Assembly: GCF_027947575.1 (NCBI RefSeq)
Contig: NZ_CP116256.1
Span: 5,146,001 to 5,210,000, forward strand
Length of the DNA: 64,000 nucleotides
Reading direction: 5' to 3'
DNA from: Streptomyces rubrogriseus
Lineage (GTDB): Bacteria; Actinomycetota; Actinomycetes; Streptomycetales; Streptomycetaceae
In this document: piece by piece, positions 25,510-34,645 of the stretch
Layout: every line of letters starts with the position of its first letter
Position numbering within the stretch: position 1 is the stretch's first letter
Translations under genes and position numbers: made by a program
The notes under the pieces: generated by a model
What the model was told of the DNA's origin: nothing
Databases searched by the model: none
What the model saw: only the letters and a program-made list of their open reading frames with translations

Positions 25510-26745
25510 TCACTCGTCGCCGGACGGGGCGGGCTGGAAGGCAATGGCGACGAGGTCGTCGCCGAGAGTGGGCGCCCACCGGGCGACGTCCTCCTCGATG
25601 AAGGTGACGAGAGCGTTGGGAGAGACCGGCCCCGTACTGCTCGAGCAGTGGTCCTGGAGGCGTTCACGCAGCGGGTAGAAGGTGCCGGCACTGTCACGCG
25701 CCTCGGTGACCCCGTCGGAGTAGGCGATCAGGATGTCACCGGCGTCCAGGGTGTGCGTCACGGTGCCCGGGGGCGCGGTCAGCAGGTCGCTCATGCCCAG
25801 CGGCAGGCTGTGGTCGCCCTTCGCGACGGACGCCGTGCCGTGCCGGACGGTGACCAGCGGCTGGTGTCCCCGGTCCAGGACCCGTACGACCCGCGCGTCG
25901 GCGGAGAACTCGAGCAGGACGGCCGTGACGAAGACCTCGTCCGCCGGCCCCGGGGCCTGCGCCGGCGTGTGGGCCGGCCGGCCGTCATCCATCGGCTCCG
26001 ACGGAGGGCTCTCGCGGTCCAGTTGCAGGGCCAAGTCGATCCGCTCGGCCACCTCGCCCAGCGACGGATGGAGCAGCGCCGCCTCCTGGAACGAGGAGAT
26101 CACCGTGGCCACCGTCCGCGTCGCGCCGATGCCCTTGCCCTTGACGTCCCCGACGATCACCCGGATACCGAACGGTGTCGGACGGACACTGTAGAGGTCC
26201 CCGCCAATGAGCGCCTCGTCGTCGGCCGCCCGGTAGAAGCCGGCCAGGCGCAACGGGCCGATCCGGGCGGGCAGCGGACGCAGCAGGGCCAGTTGCACGG
26301 CCTCGGCGACCGCCTGGACGCGGTGGAAACGGCGCTCGGTCCGCCGACGCACCACACACAGCGCAGCGGACAGCACGGTGACGGTGGCCAGAACGGTCAG
26401 GGCCACGACGGTCATCGGACCGACGTAGTCCTCGATCGACTGAGTGACCGCCAGCAGCACACATCCGGCGGCACCGACGGCGAGGACGCCCGTCGGCGGG
26501 TACGTGAAGAGGGCCAGGACCACCGAGGCCGACAGCAGCGCACCGAAGAAGTAGCGCTGCGGTGTCACCTGGTCGAGCAGCATGGTCACCACGACGAGTG
26601 CGGGCGGGACCCAGCGGAGCCATCGGGGCGGCCAGGGATGCTGCTCGTCCCACTGCCTGTGCTCCGCCGCAGCCCGCCCCGCGCCCAAGCTGTCACCCCG
26701 TTCCTCACGAGTTCCCGGTCCACGGTCTCGGTGAGCATCATGCAT
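25510..26745 (-). CDS. Membrane-anchored PP2C (SpoIIE-type) phosphatase
   Basis: A protein of about 411 residues with two to four hydrophobic helices in its first third (WVPPALVVVTMLLDQV, ALLSASVVLALFTY, VLAVGAAGCVLLAV, MTVVALTVLATVTVLSAALCVV) and a C-terminal SpoIIE phosphatase domain with GGDLYSV, VIVGDVKGKGIGA and AYSDGVTEARD. It has no GHKL kinase domain, so it would act only as a phosphatase on an anti-sigma antagonist. The start ATG 26743-26745 is the best in-frame choice, but a GTG at 26790 cannot be excluded. It may be cotranscribed with the SRPBCC gene 157 bp downstream. Confidence 0.88.
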   Translation of the reverse strand: MHDAHRDRGPGTREERGDSLGAGRAAAEHRQWDEQHPWPPRWLRWVPPALVVVTMLLDQVTPQRYFFGALLSASVVLALFTYPPTGVLAVGAAGCVLLAVTQSIEDYVGPMTVVALTVLATVTVLSAALCVVRRRTERRFHRVQAVAEAVQLALLRPLPARIGPLRLAGFYRAADDEALIGGDLYSVRPTPFGIRVIVGDVKGKGIGATRTVATVISSFQEAALLHPSLGEVAERIDLALQLDRESPPSEPMDDGRPAHTPAQAPGPADEVFVTAVLLEFSADARVVRVLDRGHQPLVTVRHGTASVAKGDHSLPLGMSDLLTAPPGTVTHTLDAGDILIAYSDGVTEARDSAGTFYPLRERLQDHCSSSTGPVSPNALVTFIEEDVARWAPTLGDDLVAIAFQPAPSGDE

Positions 26746-26877
26746 GAGTGAGCACGCCCCGGACGGCACCAACCCACCGCGCCATCCCACCCACCGCCAC
26801 GGGGCCGACGACGCAGGCCCCCTCCCGGCGGTGAGAGACGCGGGGTGTCGTACTCCAAGTCCGGTGCGACAGGAAGG

Positions 26878-27738
26878 TCAGTCGGTGAAGAAGTCACCCA
26901 GGGCGGCGGAGAGCGGGCCCGGGGCTTCCTCGGCCACGTGATGGCCTGCGTCGATGCCGTGGCCCCGGACGTCATCGGCCCAGTCGCGCCAGATGGCGCG
27001 CGGGTCGCCGTACAGGTCCTCCAGGTCGTCCCGTAGGGACCACAGGACCAGGACGGGACAGTGGATCCGTGCGCCCCGGGCGCGGTCCGCCTCCTCGTGC
27101 CGGCGGTCCACAGTGAGCCCGGCCCGGTAGTCCTCCAGCATCGCGCGGACCACGTCCGGACGTCGGTTGGCGGCCCGCCACTCGTCGTGGTTCTCCTGCC
27201 CCATGGCTTCCGGGTCGCCGCGGTACCACGCGTCGGGATCGGCGTTGATGACGCGTTCGGGGATCTCCGGCTGGGCGAAGAAGAACCAGTGCCACCAGGC
27301 GGTGGCGAAGCGGGCATCCGCACGGGTCAGGTGCTCGCTCAGAGGCAGGCCGTCCAGGAATGCCACCCGGGTCACCGCGGAAGGGTGGTCCAGCACCAGC
27401 CGGAGCGCCACGGCGGCCCCGCGGTCGTGCCCGACGAGCCCGAAGCGACGGTGCCCGAGCGCCCGCATGACTCCGACCATGTCCCCGGCGACGGCGCGCT
27501 TGGAGTGCGGGGCGTGGTCCGCGGCGGGCTCCGGGCCACGCGAACGACCGTAACCACGCAGGTCGGGGCAGACGACGGTGAAGCCGCGCCGGACCAGAAC
27601 GGGCGCGACCCGGTGCCAGGTCGCCGACGTCCGCGGATGGCCGTGCAACAACAGGAGAGGCGGGCCCTCGCCCCCGTACCGGACGAAGACGGACGCCTCA
27701 CCGGTGCGCACCGTCCTGGTGGCGAACCCCTCGAACAC
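26878..27738 (-). CDS. Alpha/beta hydrolase, haloacetate dehalogenase / epoxide hydrolase like
   Basis: A 286-residue hydrolase. The oxyanion motif is HGHPRTSATWHRV, followed by DLRGYGRS. The nucleophile is an Asp in VGHDRGAAV, not Ser, and the catalytic His is in IDAGHHVAEEAP. The WHWFFFAQPE segment in the cap is typical of fluoroacetate dehalogenase-like enzymes. I chose GTG 27736-27738 (VFEGFATRTV) because GGGAGAGGGG precedes it at normal spacing; a longer start at 27888 adds an Arg-rich, unrelated segment. The natural substrate is unknown; haloacids or epoxides fit the Asp nucleophile. Confidence 0.87.
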   Translation of the reverse strand: MFEGFATRTVRTGEASVFVRYGGEGPPLLLLHGHPRTSATWHRVAPVLVRRGFTVVCPDLRGYGRSRGPEPAADHAPHSKRAVAGDMVGVMRALGHRRFGLVGHDRGAAVALRLVLDHPSAVTRVAFLDGLPLSEHLTRADARFATAWWHWFFFAQPEIPERVINADPDAWYRGDPEAMGQENHDEWRAANRRPDVVRAMLEDYRAGLTVDRRHEEADRARGARIHCPVLVLWSLRDDLEDLYGDPRAIWRDWADDVRGHGIDAGHHVAEEAPGPLSAALGDFFTD

Positions 27739-28261
27739 GGAACACCCCTCTCCCTCGGGGGCACGGTCCGAGCCGCCCCGCCGTCCCGACTGCCCGGGAA
27801 GAGCCCCGGCACTCGTCCGGACGCCGAGAAGCGGAGTGCCGGTGCTGACGCGGCCACGCCGTGGGCGCGGAGCTGAGCCGGACCGCACAGGGAAGCGGAC
27901 GTTCGGCGCCCGGCTTCAGGACCGGCCCACCAAAGAAGGCAGGCTTCCCGCGTCCGGATAACGGTCGGGTCTCACCTGCCGGAACATCCCCTGGTCACGA
28001 GTGGTGACGTGAGATACGTCACTAAAGGTTTGGCAAAGACGTGGTACAACAGCGCAACTCCGCAGGTGGCCCGGCCAATCCACCACCCGCGAGGAGCCAA
28101 CCTGCCGCCGACCTGTCCCCCGCTCCCACCCGACCCGGTCACGGTCCGAAACCGCACCGTGCGCCCCGGGTCCGCTCATCGGACAACGACGTTCGCCCAG
28201 AGACCGCTCAACCAGGCGAGATCCCCCAGCCCGCCCGACCAGCGTCACCGAGGTAACCACC
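27739..28261. other. 523-bp gap before the AGCS symporter gene
   Basis: No credible gene. It carries the GTGACGT/ACGTCAC inverted repeat (28004-28022), a TTGGCA hexamer at 28030-28035 without a well-spaced -10, and about 210 bp of C-rich sequence that would be the symporter leader. I looked for glycine-riboswitch elements, since such riboswitches can precede AGCS genes, and did not find them. Confidence 0.6.
28004..28022. promoter_or_regulatory. Inverted repeat GTGACGT-N5-ACGTCAC upstream of the symporter
   Basis: Seven-base perfect arms around GAGAT form a 19-bp operator-like site 240 bp before the AGCS start. The ACGTCAC half abuts a TAAAGG-TTTGGCA sequence, so it may overlap a promoter. 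The cognate regulator is unknown. Confidence 0.5.
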
Positions 28262-29797
28262 GTGTCACTCGACTCCGTCACCCAGTCCGTCGACGAAGCA
28301 GTCAGCGGATTCTTCGAGCCCATAGCCAAGTGGCTGGGCGAAGTCGTCTTCTACACCGTCCCCGTCGGCGGGACCGACCTGCCGCTCATCGTCGCCTGGC
28401 TCGTCGTCGCCGGCCTCGTCTTCACCGGCTGGTTCGGCCTCGTCCAGCTCCGCAAGTTCAAACTCGCCGTCGACGTGGTGCGGGGCAAGTACGACGAGAA
28501 GGGGTCGACCGGCGAGGTCAACCACTTCCAGGCGCTGACGGCGGCCGTCTCCGGCACGGTCGGCCTCGGCAACATCGCCGGTGTGGCCGTCGCCGTCTCC
28601 ATCGGCGGCCCCGGCGCCACCTTCTGGATGATCCTGTGCGGCCTGCTCGGCATGGCCACCAAGTTCGTCGAGGTCACCCTCGGTGTGAAGTACCGCGAAG
28701 TGCACGCCGACGGCACCGTCTCCGGCGGCCCCATGCACTACCTCCCCAAGGGCCTGGCCGAGCGCTTCGGCAAGAACGGCAAGACCCTCGGCAAGGTCCT
28801 CGCGGTCCTCGCCTCCTTCCTCATCCTGTTCTTCGGCCTCTTCGGCGGCAACCTCTTCCAGGTCAACCAGTCCTACGCGCAGCTGGTCTCGGTCACCGGC
28901 GGCGAGGACGGCGCGCTCGGCTCCTCCGCCGGCGCCCTGTTCTTCGGCATCCTGATCGCCGCGCTCGTCGGCGTCGTCCTCCTCGGCGGCATCCGCTCCA
29001 TCGCCAACGTCACCAGCAGGCTCGTGCCCGCCATGGCCGGCATCTACGTCGTCGCGTGCCTGATCGTGATCCTGGTCAACATCACCGCCGTCCCCGACGC
29101 GATCGCCTCCATCGTCGAGGGCGCGTTCAACCCCGAAGGCGTCGCCGGCGGTGTCCTCGGCGCGCTGATCATCGGCTTCAAGCGGGCCGCCTTCTCCAAC
29201 GAGGCCGGCCTCGGCTCCGCCCCGATCGCCCACTCGGCGGTCAAGACCAGGCACCCCGCCAGCGAGGGCCTGGTCGCCCTGCTGGAGCCGTTCATCGACA
29301 CCGTGGTCGTCTGCACCATGACCGCCCTGACCATCGTCATCGCCAACCCGGCCAGTTGGGGCGAGGCCCGCGCGGGGGAGGACATCGGCGGCGTCACCAT
29401 CACGTCCGACGCCTTCGAGACGGTCCTGCCCTGGTTCCCGTACATCCTCACCGTCGCCGTCCTGCTGTTCGCCGTCTCCACGGTGCTGACCTGGGGCTAC
29501 TACGGCCTCAAGTCCTGGACGTACCTCTTCGGCCGCAGCCGGGCCAGCGAAGTGACCTACAAGATCGTCTACACCGTCTTCGCCGTCGCCGGTTCACTGC
29601 TCACCCTGCAGACCCTGATCGACATGGCCGACGCCTTCCTCTTCACCCTCGCCGTCATCAACATCATCGGCCTCTACCTCCTCGCCCCCGTCGTCAAGCG
29701 CGAACTGGGCTCCTTCCTCGAATTCGTCCGCGCCCGCAACGCCGGTCAGGACACCGGGGACGACGAGGACCGGGAGTCGGCGAAGACCACCGTCTGA
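28262..29797 (+). CDS. Sodium:alanine/glycine symporter (AGCS family)
   Basis: A 511-residue membrane protein with about eleven helices. AGCS signatures are visible: GLGNIAGVAVAVSIGGPGATFWM near the first third, GGPMHYL, and AAFSNEAGLGSAPIAHSAVKT in the middle. The family imports alanine or glycine with sodium. The GTG start at 28262 follows GAGGT with normal spacing. It stands alone after a long, partly structured leader, with an inverted repeat upstream. GrpB follows about 90 bp downstream and is probably separate. Confidence 0.93.
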   Translation: MSLDSVTQSVDEAVSGFFEPIAKWLGEVVFYTVPVGGTDLPLIVAWLVVAGLVFTGWFGLVQLRKFKLAVDVVRGKYDEKGSTGEVNHFQALTAAVSGTVGLGNIAGVAVAVSIGGPGATFWMILCGLLGMATKFVEVTLGVKYREVHADGTVSGGPMHYLPKGLAERFGKNGKTLGKVLAVLASFLILFFGLFGGNLFQVNQSYAQLVSVTGGEDGALGSSAGALFFGILIAALVGVVLLGGIRSIANVTSRLVPAMAGIYVVACLIVILVNITAVPDAIASIVEGAFNPEGVAGGVLGALIIGFKRAAFSNEAGLGSAPIAHSAVKTRHPASEGLVALLEPFIDTVVVCTMTALTIVIANPASWGEARAGEDIGGVTITSDAFETVLPWFPYILTVAVLLFAVSTVLTWGYYGLKSWTYLFGRSRASEVTYKIVYTVFAVAGSLLTLQTLIDMADAFLFTLAVINIIGLYLLAPVVKRELGSFLEFVRARNAGQDTGDDEDRESAKTTV

Positions 29798-29885
29798 CCG
29801 CGCAGGCGATGCCGCCGCCCGCGGTAGACTCGCCGCCTTTCGGATCGCGCGGGAACGCCTCGCCCCGGACGCAATGGAGGTGTTG

Positions 29886-30446
29886 GTGACGAACAGCGGT
29901 GGGCGTCGTCGGCCGGACGTCACAACGGTCGAGATCATCGGTGGACCGGAGGCGATCGAGGGCGGCCTCAGCAGCTACGACGCCCGGTGGGCGGAGGACT
30001 ACCTCCGTCACCGGCGTCGGATCCTCGACGCGTTGGCGGGGGACGTCGATGTCGAGCACATCGGCTCCACCTCGGTTCCGGGACTGGCCGCCAAGCCGAT
30101 CGTGGACATCGTCGTCGCGGTGGCCGACATCACGGCGGAGGAGGACTACCTCGACGCGCTGCTGGCCGCCGGTTACGAACTGCGGGTTCGCGAGCCGGGA
30201 CACCGACTCGTGCGCACCCCCACCCGCGACGTGCATGTGCACGTGTACGAGAGAGGGGCGGCGGCGGTGCACGAGTACCTCCTCTTCCGTGACCACCTGC
30301 GCACCCACGCGGACGACCGCGCCCTGTACGAGAGCGTCAAACGAGCCCTGTTCGACCGGCGTTGGGACGACATGAACGACTACGCCGACGCCAAGAGCGA
30401 GGTCATCCTCGCGATCAAGTCCCGAGCCCGAGCAGCTCACCAATGA
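29886..30446 (+). CDS. GrpB family protein (UPF0157), nucleotidyltransferase fold
   Basis: A 186-residue protein with the GrpB core VEHIGSTSVPGLAAKPIVDIVVAV, where GSTS and the paired Asp residues form the nucleotidyltransferase-like site, then HVHVYERGAAAVHEYLLFRDHLRTHADD. No physiological function is established for the family. I prefer GTG 29886 over ATG 29874: GGAGG (29876-29880) is a ribosome site for the GTG and cannot serve the ATG. An 85-bp piece of this gene is duplicated at 24689-24773. Confidence 0.85.
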   Translation: MTNSGGRRRPDVTTVEIIGGPEAIEGGLSSYDARWAEDYLRHRRRILDALAGDVDVEHIGSTSVPGLAAKPIVDIVVAVADITAEEDYLDALLAAGYELRVREPGHRLVRTPTRDVHVHVYERGAAAVHEYLLFRDHLRTHADDRALYESVKRALFDRRWDDMNDYADAKSEVILAIKSRARAAHQ

Positions 30447-30458
30447 CGCGGAGCGGCA

Positions 30459-30746
30459 TCACTTGCCGCTGTGGACGGGGAACGCGCCGCGCCCGCCGCA
30501 GTCCACGTCCCGCAGGCCGCACGGGGCGTCCGTGTCGTCGTCGGTGATCTCGAAGTCGGCCTGGGCGTCGGAGCGCATGGGCGCGGTGTAGTGGAGGCGC
30601 GGCCGCGGCACGGACCCCCCGTACCGCTCCGCCGCCGCCCGGCCGATGAGCCTCGCGGGGAGCGCATCCGTCTCTGCGACCAACCGGTTCGGGCCGTCTG
30701 TCGCCAACACCTCGGCTCCGCGTCCCGCAGCGGCCGCGGGTCGCAT
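30459..30746 (-). CDS. Small hypothetical protein coupled to the TetR gene
   Basis: A 95-residue reading frame whose ATG shares one base with the TGA of the tetR gene (TGATG at 30744-30748), the geometry used for translational coupling. The C-terminal half (RLHYTAPMRSDAQADFEITDDDTDAPCGLRD) looks protein-like, with acidic and Cys residues. I recognise no family. It could be a real short partner of the regulator, a truncated gene or a chance frame; it converges on grpB with 12 bp between them. Confidence 0.4.
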   Translation of the reverse strand: MRPAAAAGRGAEVLATDGPNRLVAETDALPARLIGRAAAERYGGSVPRPRLHYTAPMRSDAQADFEITDDDTDAPCGLRDVDCGGRGAFPVHSGK

Positions 30747-31354
30747 CAGTCGAGGGCGTGACTGCGGCCGGCCTGCAGGATCTCGTCGGAGAGCCCGGGC
30801 TCGACGTGGCGTACGGCGCGGGCGATCACCAGTGCGCCGACCATTTCGCTGAGCAGGCGGACGGCCTTCTGACGGGCTTCGGCCGGGTCGAGTTCGTGGC
30901 CCTTCTCCTCGGCTTCGCGCAGGAACTCGGTGGCGAAGCCGGTCACATAGCCCTCGACTCCTTCGGCGTACGCGCTCTGCACCGCCTCGTTCTGCCGTCC
31001 GGCGTCGGTGACCAGGGAGGCGGAGGGACAGCCGCCGTTCGCGGCGTCACGGTGTGCGATGGACAGATACCCGGCCACGACGTGCTCCAGCGGGGGGCCC
31101 GCCTTGTCCTGACCATCCTCGATCATGCCGGCCAGGCTCTCGTGCGAGGCGGCGAAGGAGGCCCTGCACACCTCGACCACCAGGTCGTTCTTGGAGGCGA
31201 AGTGGTTGTAGAAGCCGCCGTGGGTGAGCCCGGCTTCCTTCATCAGCTCGGCGATGCCGACAGCGTCGATGCCCTGCGAGCGGAACATGCGGCCCGCCGC
31301 TTCGAGGATGTTCTGCCGGTTGCGGGCCTTGTCCTCCTTGGTGATCCGCGGCAT
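30746..31354 (-). CDS. TetR-family regulator
   Basis: A 202-residue TetR protein. The HTH is at about residues 10-56 (RNRQNILEAAGRMFRSQGIDAVGIAELMKEAGLTHGGFYNHFASKNDLV). The C-terminal domain resembles the AcrR/TetR_C class with CPSASLVTDAGRQ. The start is ATG 31352-31354 (MPRITKED). It is divergent from the SnoaL-like gene, with two candidate operators in the 158-bp gap, so it likely regulates both. The THGGFYNHF recognition helix is seen in many regulators that respond to small electrophiles or drugs. Confidence 0.9.
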   Translation of the reverse strand: MPRITKEDKARNRQNILEAAGRMFRSQGIDAVGIAELMKEAGLTHGGFYNHFASKNDLVVEVCRASFAASHESLAGMIEDGQDKAGPPLEHVVAGYLSIAHRDAANGGCPSASLVTDAGRQNEAVQSAYAEGVEGYVTGFATEFLREAEEKGHELDPAEARQKAVRLLSEMVGALVIARAVRHVEPGLSDEILQAGRSHALD

Positions 31355-31392
31355 TGCAGTCCTTCCGCCGTCGTTCCCGACTTGACCCTTTC

Positions 31393-31439
31393 GATGACGG
31401 CCTTCATCATAACAGGAGTTCCAATGATGCCTATCATCA
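31393..31439. promoter_or_regulatory. Two TetR operator-like palindromes
   Basis: GATGA-N6-TCATC at 31393-31408 and TGATG-N5-CATCA at 31425-31439 have similar arms and lie 31 bp apart (centre to centre) between tetR and the SnoaL-like gene. They are the best candidates for binding by the adjacent TetR protein. Confidence 0.6.
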
Positions 31440-31512
31440 AACTGGTCGTCGAACGGGCGTGCCGCAGGGGCTTGCCCCCCTGCGGCGGCACCAAGCACCG
31501 AGGAGAGCAGAA

Positions 31513-31983
31513 GTGACACGCAATGAAGAGATCGTTCGCGAGGCATACCGGCTGGCGGAAGGGAACGTCCTCGACGGGCCCGGCTTTCGCGCCTTGTTCA
31601 CCGAAGACGGAACCTTCAACGACCTGCCGAACGCGATGACCCTCCGCGGTGACGAGATCGCACAGGGACTGGTGGGGCTGGCCGACGTCTTTCCCGACAT
31701 CCACCGTGAGCTGCGCGCGGTGCATGTCCTCGGTGACGTCGTCGCCGTCGAGCTGCGGATTCAGGGGACGCATCTCGGCGCGTTTCCGACTCCGGTCGGC
31801 GACATCCCTCCCACCGGGAACCGTATCGACGTGCCGACGGCGGACCTCTGGTACCTCCGTGAGGGGAAGGTCGAAACGTTCAACTGCTACAACGCGGCGA
31901 ACGTGTTGCTCGCGCAGATCGGGGCCACCCCCGACTTCACGTCGGCGATCGAGGCCGCCAAGACGGCCGCCACACGGGCGTAG
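31513..31983 (+). CDS. SnoaL-like / NTF2-fold protein
   Basis: A 156-residue NTF2-like protein: VTRNEEIVREAYRLAEGNVLDGPGFRALFTEDGTFNDLP at the start and DLWYLREGKVETFNCYNAANVLLAQIG at the end are typical SnoaL/ester-cyclase-like sequence. The GTG start at 31513 follows AGGAG (31501-31505). SnoaL-type proteins act as small isomerases or cyclases or bind hydrophobic ligands. Divergent pairing with a TetR gene points to an inducible detoxification or catabolic role. Confidence 0.85.
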   Translation: MTRNEEIVREAYRLAEGNVLDGPGFRALFTEDGTFNDLPNAMTLRGDEIAQGLVGLADVFPDIHRELRAVHVLGDVVAVELRIQGTHLGAFPTPVGDIPPTGNRIDVPTADLWYLREGKVETFNCYNAANVLLAQIGATPDFTSAIEAAKTAATRA

Positions 31984-32298
31984 TCCCACCGCGCGGCACC
32001 GAGCGGGCTGCAGAAGCTGCGCCGGGGCGGCCGGCGGAGAGGGCACCGACCCCGCCGCGTTCGTCCGGTTCCCGTTGCTCTTGCCGTAGGTCTGGCGTTG
32101 GGCGAGGACCTGGCCGCATCGGGTCATCGTGGCGAGCGGGGCGCAGGGCCGACCGAGTTCAACGGTGCCTCACCACGCAGGACACGGTCTTGAGGTATCC
32201 GTGAGAGCGGTCCCTCCCCAGCGGCGCTCTAATCCTGGTCTCAGGTTGACCGGAGACAATCAGCGGCAAAAACATCGACTGGGAGGGGGCGGGCCGGC
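31984..32298. other. 315-bp gap before the second two-component system
   Basis: No gene recognised. An AGAGCG/CGCTCT pair with a 15-nt loop lies at 32204-32230, and TTGAGG (32190-32195) and TTGACC (32245-32250) resemble -35 hexamers without convincing -10 partners. The promoter of the response regulator gene is probably here. Confidence 0.5.
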
Positions 32299-32991
32299 AT
32301 GCGAATCATGATCGCGGATGATGACGCGGCCATCCGTGAGTCGCTGGAGCGGGTGCTCCAGGTCGAGGGTTACGACACCAGCACCGTCGCCAACGGTTTC
32401 GCCGTGCTCGACGAGGTAGGTGGGGCCGGCGGTGACACGCTGGATCTGCTGCTCCTCGACGTGATGATGCCCCGTCTCGGCGGGTTGGAGACCTGTCGCC
32501 GATTGCGGCAGGCGGGCCGGGATCTGCCGGTGCTGATGCTGACCGCCCGTGACCAGGTCTCCGACCGGGTCACGGGGCTGGACGCGGGCGCCGACGACTA
32601 CCTGCCCAAGCCGTTCGCCACCGAGGAGTTGCTGGCCCGGGTGCGGGCCCTGCTGCGCCGGCGCACGCCGGCCGACGAGGATTCGCACATCCTGTCGTTC
32701 GCCGACGTCCGGCTCGACTCCGACAGGTTCGAGGCGTGGCGGGGCGGGCGGCCACTGCACCTGACCCGGACCGAGTTCTCCCTCCTGGAGGTCCTCTTGT
32801 GCAACGCGACCCGGGTCTTGACCCGCGACGCACTGTTCGAGGCGATCTGGGGCTTCGGTATGAGCTCCACCGCCAACAACCTCCAGGTATACGTGAGCTA
32901 TCTGCGCCGCAAGATGGAGGCGGAGGGTGAACCGCGATTGATCTACACAGTGCGAGGCCTGGGATACACGTTGCGGGCGACCCCTCCGTGA
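32299..32991 (+). CDS. OmpR-family response regulator
   Basis: A 230-residue regulator. The receiver domain has the acidic cluster DDD at residues 7-9, phosphoacceptor Asp54 in [12 protein letters not shown], and Lys in [17 protein letters not shown]. The winged-helix output domain (about 128-230) ends [17 protein letters not shown]. The next gene starts inside its stop codon (GTGA at 32988-32991), so the pair is coupled. The regulon is unknown; the MMPL exporter lies nearby but convergent. Confidence 0.93.
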   Translation: MRIMIADDDAAIRESLERVLQVEGYDTSTVANGFAVLDEVGGAGGDTLDLLLLDVMMPRLGGLETCRRLRQAGRDLPVLMLTARDQVSDRVTGLDAGADDYLPKPFATEELLARVRALLRRRTPADEDSHILSFADVRLDSDRFEAWRGGRPLHLTRTEFSLLEVLLCNATRVLTRDALFEAIWGFGMSSTANNLQVYVSYLRRKMEAEGEPRLIYTVRGLGYTLRATPP

Positions 32992-34439
32992 GCAGAACCG
33001 CCGGCCGGGGGCCGCGCCGGCTGATTCGATGGTGGCGTCGGCGGTCCCTGCGGGCGAGGCTGACGGTGATCGCGGCGACGGCCATCGCGGTCAGTGTGTT
33101 CGTGGCCTTCCAGGTGGCCAGCGAGCTGTTGGCCTGGCAGCTGCGGGACACCGTCGAGGAACAGCTGCGTGCCGATGCCCGCGTCCTGGCGACGAACGCG
33201 GAGCGCGCCGGTCTGGCGCAGGTTGAGCTGCCGCCCTATCCCGGATCCGGCCGGCTGGTGCGGGCCATCCTGCCCGACGGATCGATCCGGACGCCGGCCG
33301 GGCAGCCCGCGCTGCCTCCGGTCAGCGAGAACGCCGGGCGCGTGGCGCGGGGCGCGTCGGCCGACCTGTTGGAGTCGAACGGCGGCGACGAAGAAGGCTA
33401 CGCCATCTACACACTGCGGGCGGGCGACGGCGCGGTCCAGGTGGCCCGCATGGTCGACGACGGCCCGGTCAACCAGTTCGGGTTCGGCATGCTGCTGATC
33501 GGTCTGCTCTGCGTGGCCGGCGGCGCCCTCGTCGGGCGGACCGTGGCGCGGACCGGGCTGGCACCGATCGACCGGCTGACCTCCGCCGCGGTACGTGTCG
33601 CGCGCACCCGGGAGCTGGACGCCGACATCCCGGACGAGGGCGGTGGGGAGATCCGGCGGCTGATCCAGTCGATCAACGACATGCTCGCCGCGCTCCGGGA
33701 CTCCCGGCAGGCCCAGCGGCTGCTCGCCGAGGACGCCGCCCACGAGCTCAAGACCCCGCTCACCAGCCTGCGCCTCAACGTCGAGCTGCTGATCCGGCTC
33801 GATCGGCGCGGCACCCTGGACAGCGCACTGCCGGCGGAGAGCCGCACCCGGCTGCTCAACGATGTCGGCGCCCAGGTGACCGAGTTGAGCACCCTGGTCG
33901 CCGAGCTGACCGACCTGGCGCGCGGTGATGTGAGCGACGAGAGCACCGAGGTGCTCGACCTCGCCGACGTGGTGGTGGCCGCCGCGACCCGGGCGGAATC
34001 CCGCATGCCCGACATCGAGGTCGCGCTTGACGTGACCTCCGTGTGGGTGAACGGGCGCCCCGCCGCGCTCGAGCGAGCGGTACTCAACCTCATCGACAAC
34101 GCCGGCAAGTGGTCCCCCGCCGGCCAGCCGGTCCAGGTCCGGCTTCGTGCCGAGGAGGAGTCGGTGGTGCTCGAGGTCGACGACGCCGGGCCGGGCATCG
34201 ACGCCGCCGACATACCGCGGCTGTTCGACCGGTTCTACCGTGCCGAGAGCGCCCGGGGGTTGCCGGGATCCGGTCTGGGGCTGTCGATCGTGCGGCGGGT
34301 CGTCGACGCCCACGCCGGCCGGGCCTCCGTCGCCCGCTCCGCACGCGGTGGCGCGCTGCTTCGGGTCGACCTTCCGGCCGCGACCCCGCCCGCCCCCATC
34401 GCGCGGCCCACCACGGGGGAGGACACCGCGGCGTCCTGA
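32988..34439 (+). CDS. Sensor histidine kinase
   Basis: A 483-residue kinase. TM1 is at about residues 24-46, the extracytoplasmic loop at about 47-163 and TM2 at about 166-184. HAMP follows ([25 protein letters not shown]), then the H box with His252 in [16 protein letters not shown]. The ATPase domain has the N box [13 protein letters not shown]1 DDAGPGID and G2 [16 protein letters not shown]. It is the cognate kinase of the response regulator it overlaps by four bases. A strong terminator lies downstream. Confidence 0.93.
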   Translation: MSRTAGRGPRRLIRWWRRRSLRARLTVIAATAIAVSVFVAFQVASELLAWQLRDTVEEQLRADARVLATNAERAGLAQVELPPYPGSGRLVRAILPDGSIRTPAGQPALPPVSENAGRVARGASADLLESNGGDEEGYAIYTLRAGDGAVQVARMVDDGPVNQFGFGMLLIGLLCVAGGALVGRTVARTGLAPIDRLTSAAVRVARTRELDADIPDEGGGEIRRLIQSINDMLAALRDSRQAQRLLAEDAAHELKTPLTSLRLNVELLIRLDRRGTLDSALPAESRTRLLNDVGAQVTELSTLVAELTDLARGDVSDESTEVLDLADVVVAAATRAESRMPDIEVALDVTSVWVNGRPAALERAVLNLIDNAGKWSPAGQPVQVRLRAEEESVVLEVDDAGPGIDAADIPRLFDRFYRAESARGLPGSGLGLSIVRRVVDAHAGRASVARSARGGALLRVDLPAATPPAPIARPTTGEDTAAS

Positions 34440-34592
34440 CCCGCCCCGGCGGCGCGCCGCGGGACTGGGGACGGTGGCCCTCGGCCATGCCCCCCGCGGC
34501 TCACCACCCGGGCAGGACGCCGCGCTGCGCCGGCCCCAGCCCCGGCGCGTGGCGCAGGACCGGAGGGCGGCGGCCGTCGGGCCCACGAAAGG

Positions 34593-34627
34593 GATCCGGG
34601 ACGGGGCCTGGAGCCCCGTCCCGGATC
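34593..34627. terminator. 15-bp-stem hairpin between convergent kinase and MMPL genes
   Basis: The arm GATCCGGGACGGGGC (34593-34607) pairs perfectly with 34613-34627 around a 5-nt loop (CTGGA). It lies near the MMPL stop and 150 bp past the kinase stop, so it fits a bidirectional terminator for both transcripts. Confidence 0.8.
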
Positions 34628-34645
34628 ACGTCCGTGCCGCCCCGC

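Noticed and set aside
28050..28261. Glycine riboswitch before the AGCS symporter
   Set aside because: No tandem aptamer signatures (GGAGAG followed by CCGAAGG-type cores) were seen in the leader.
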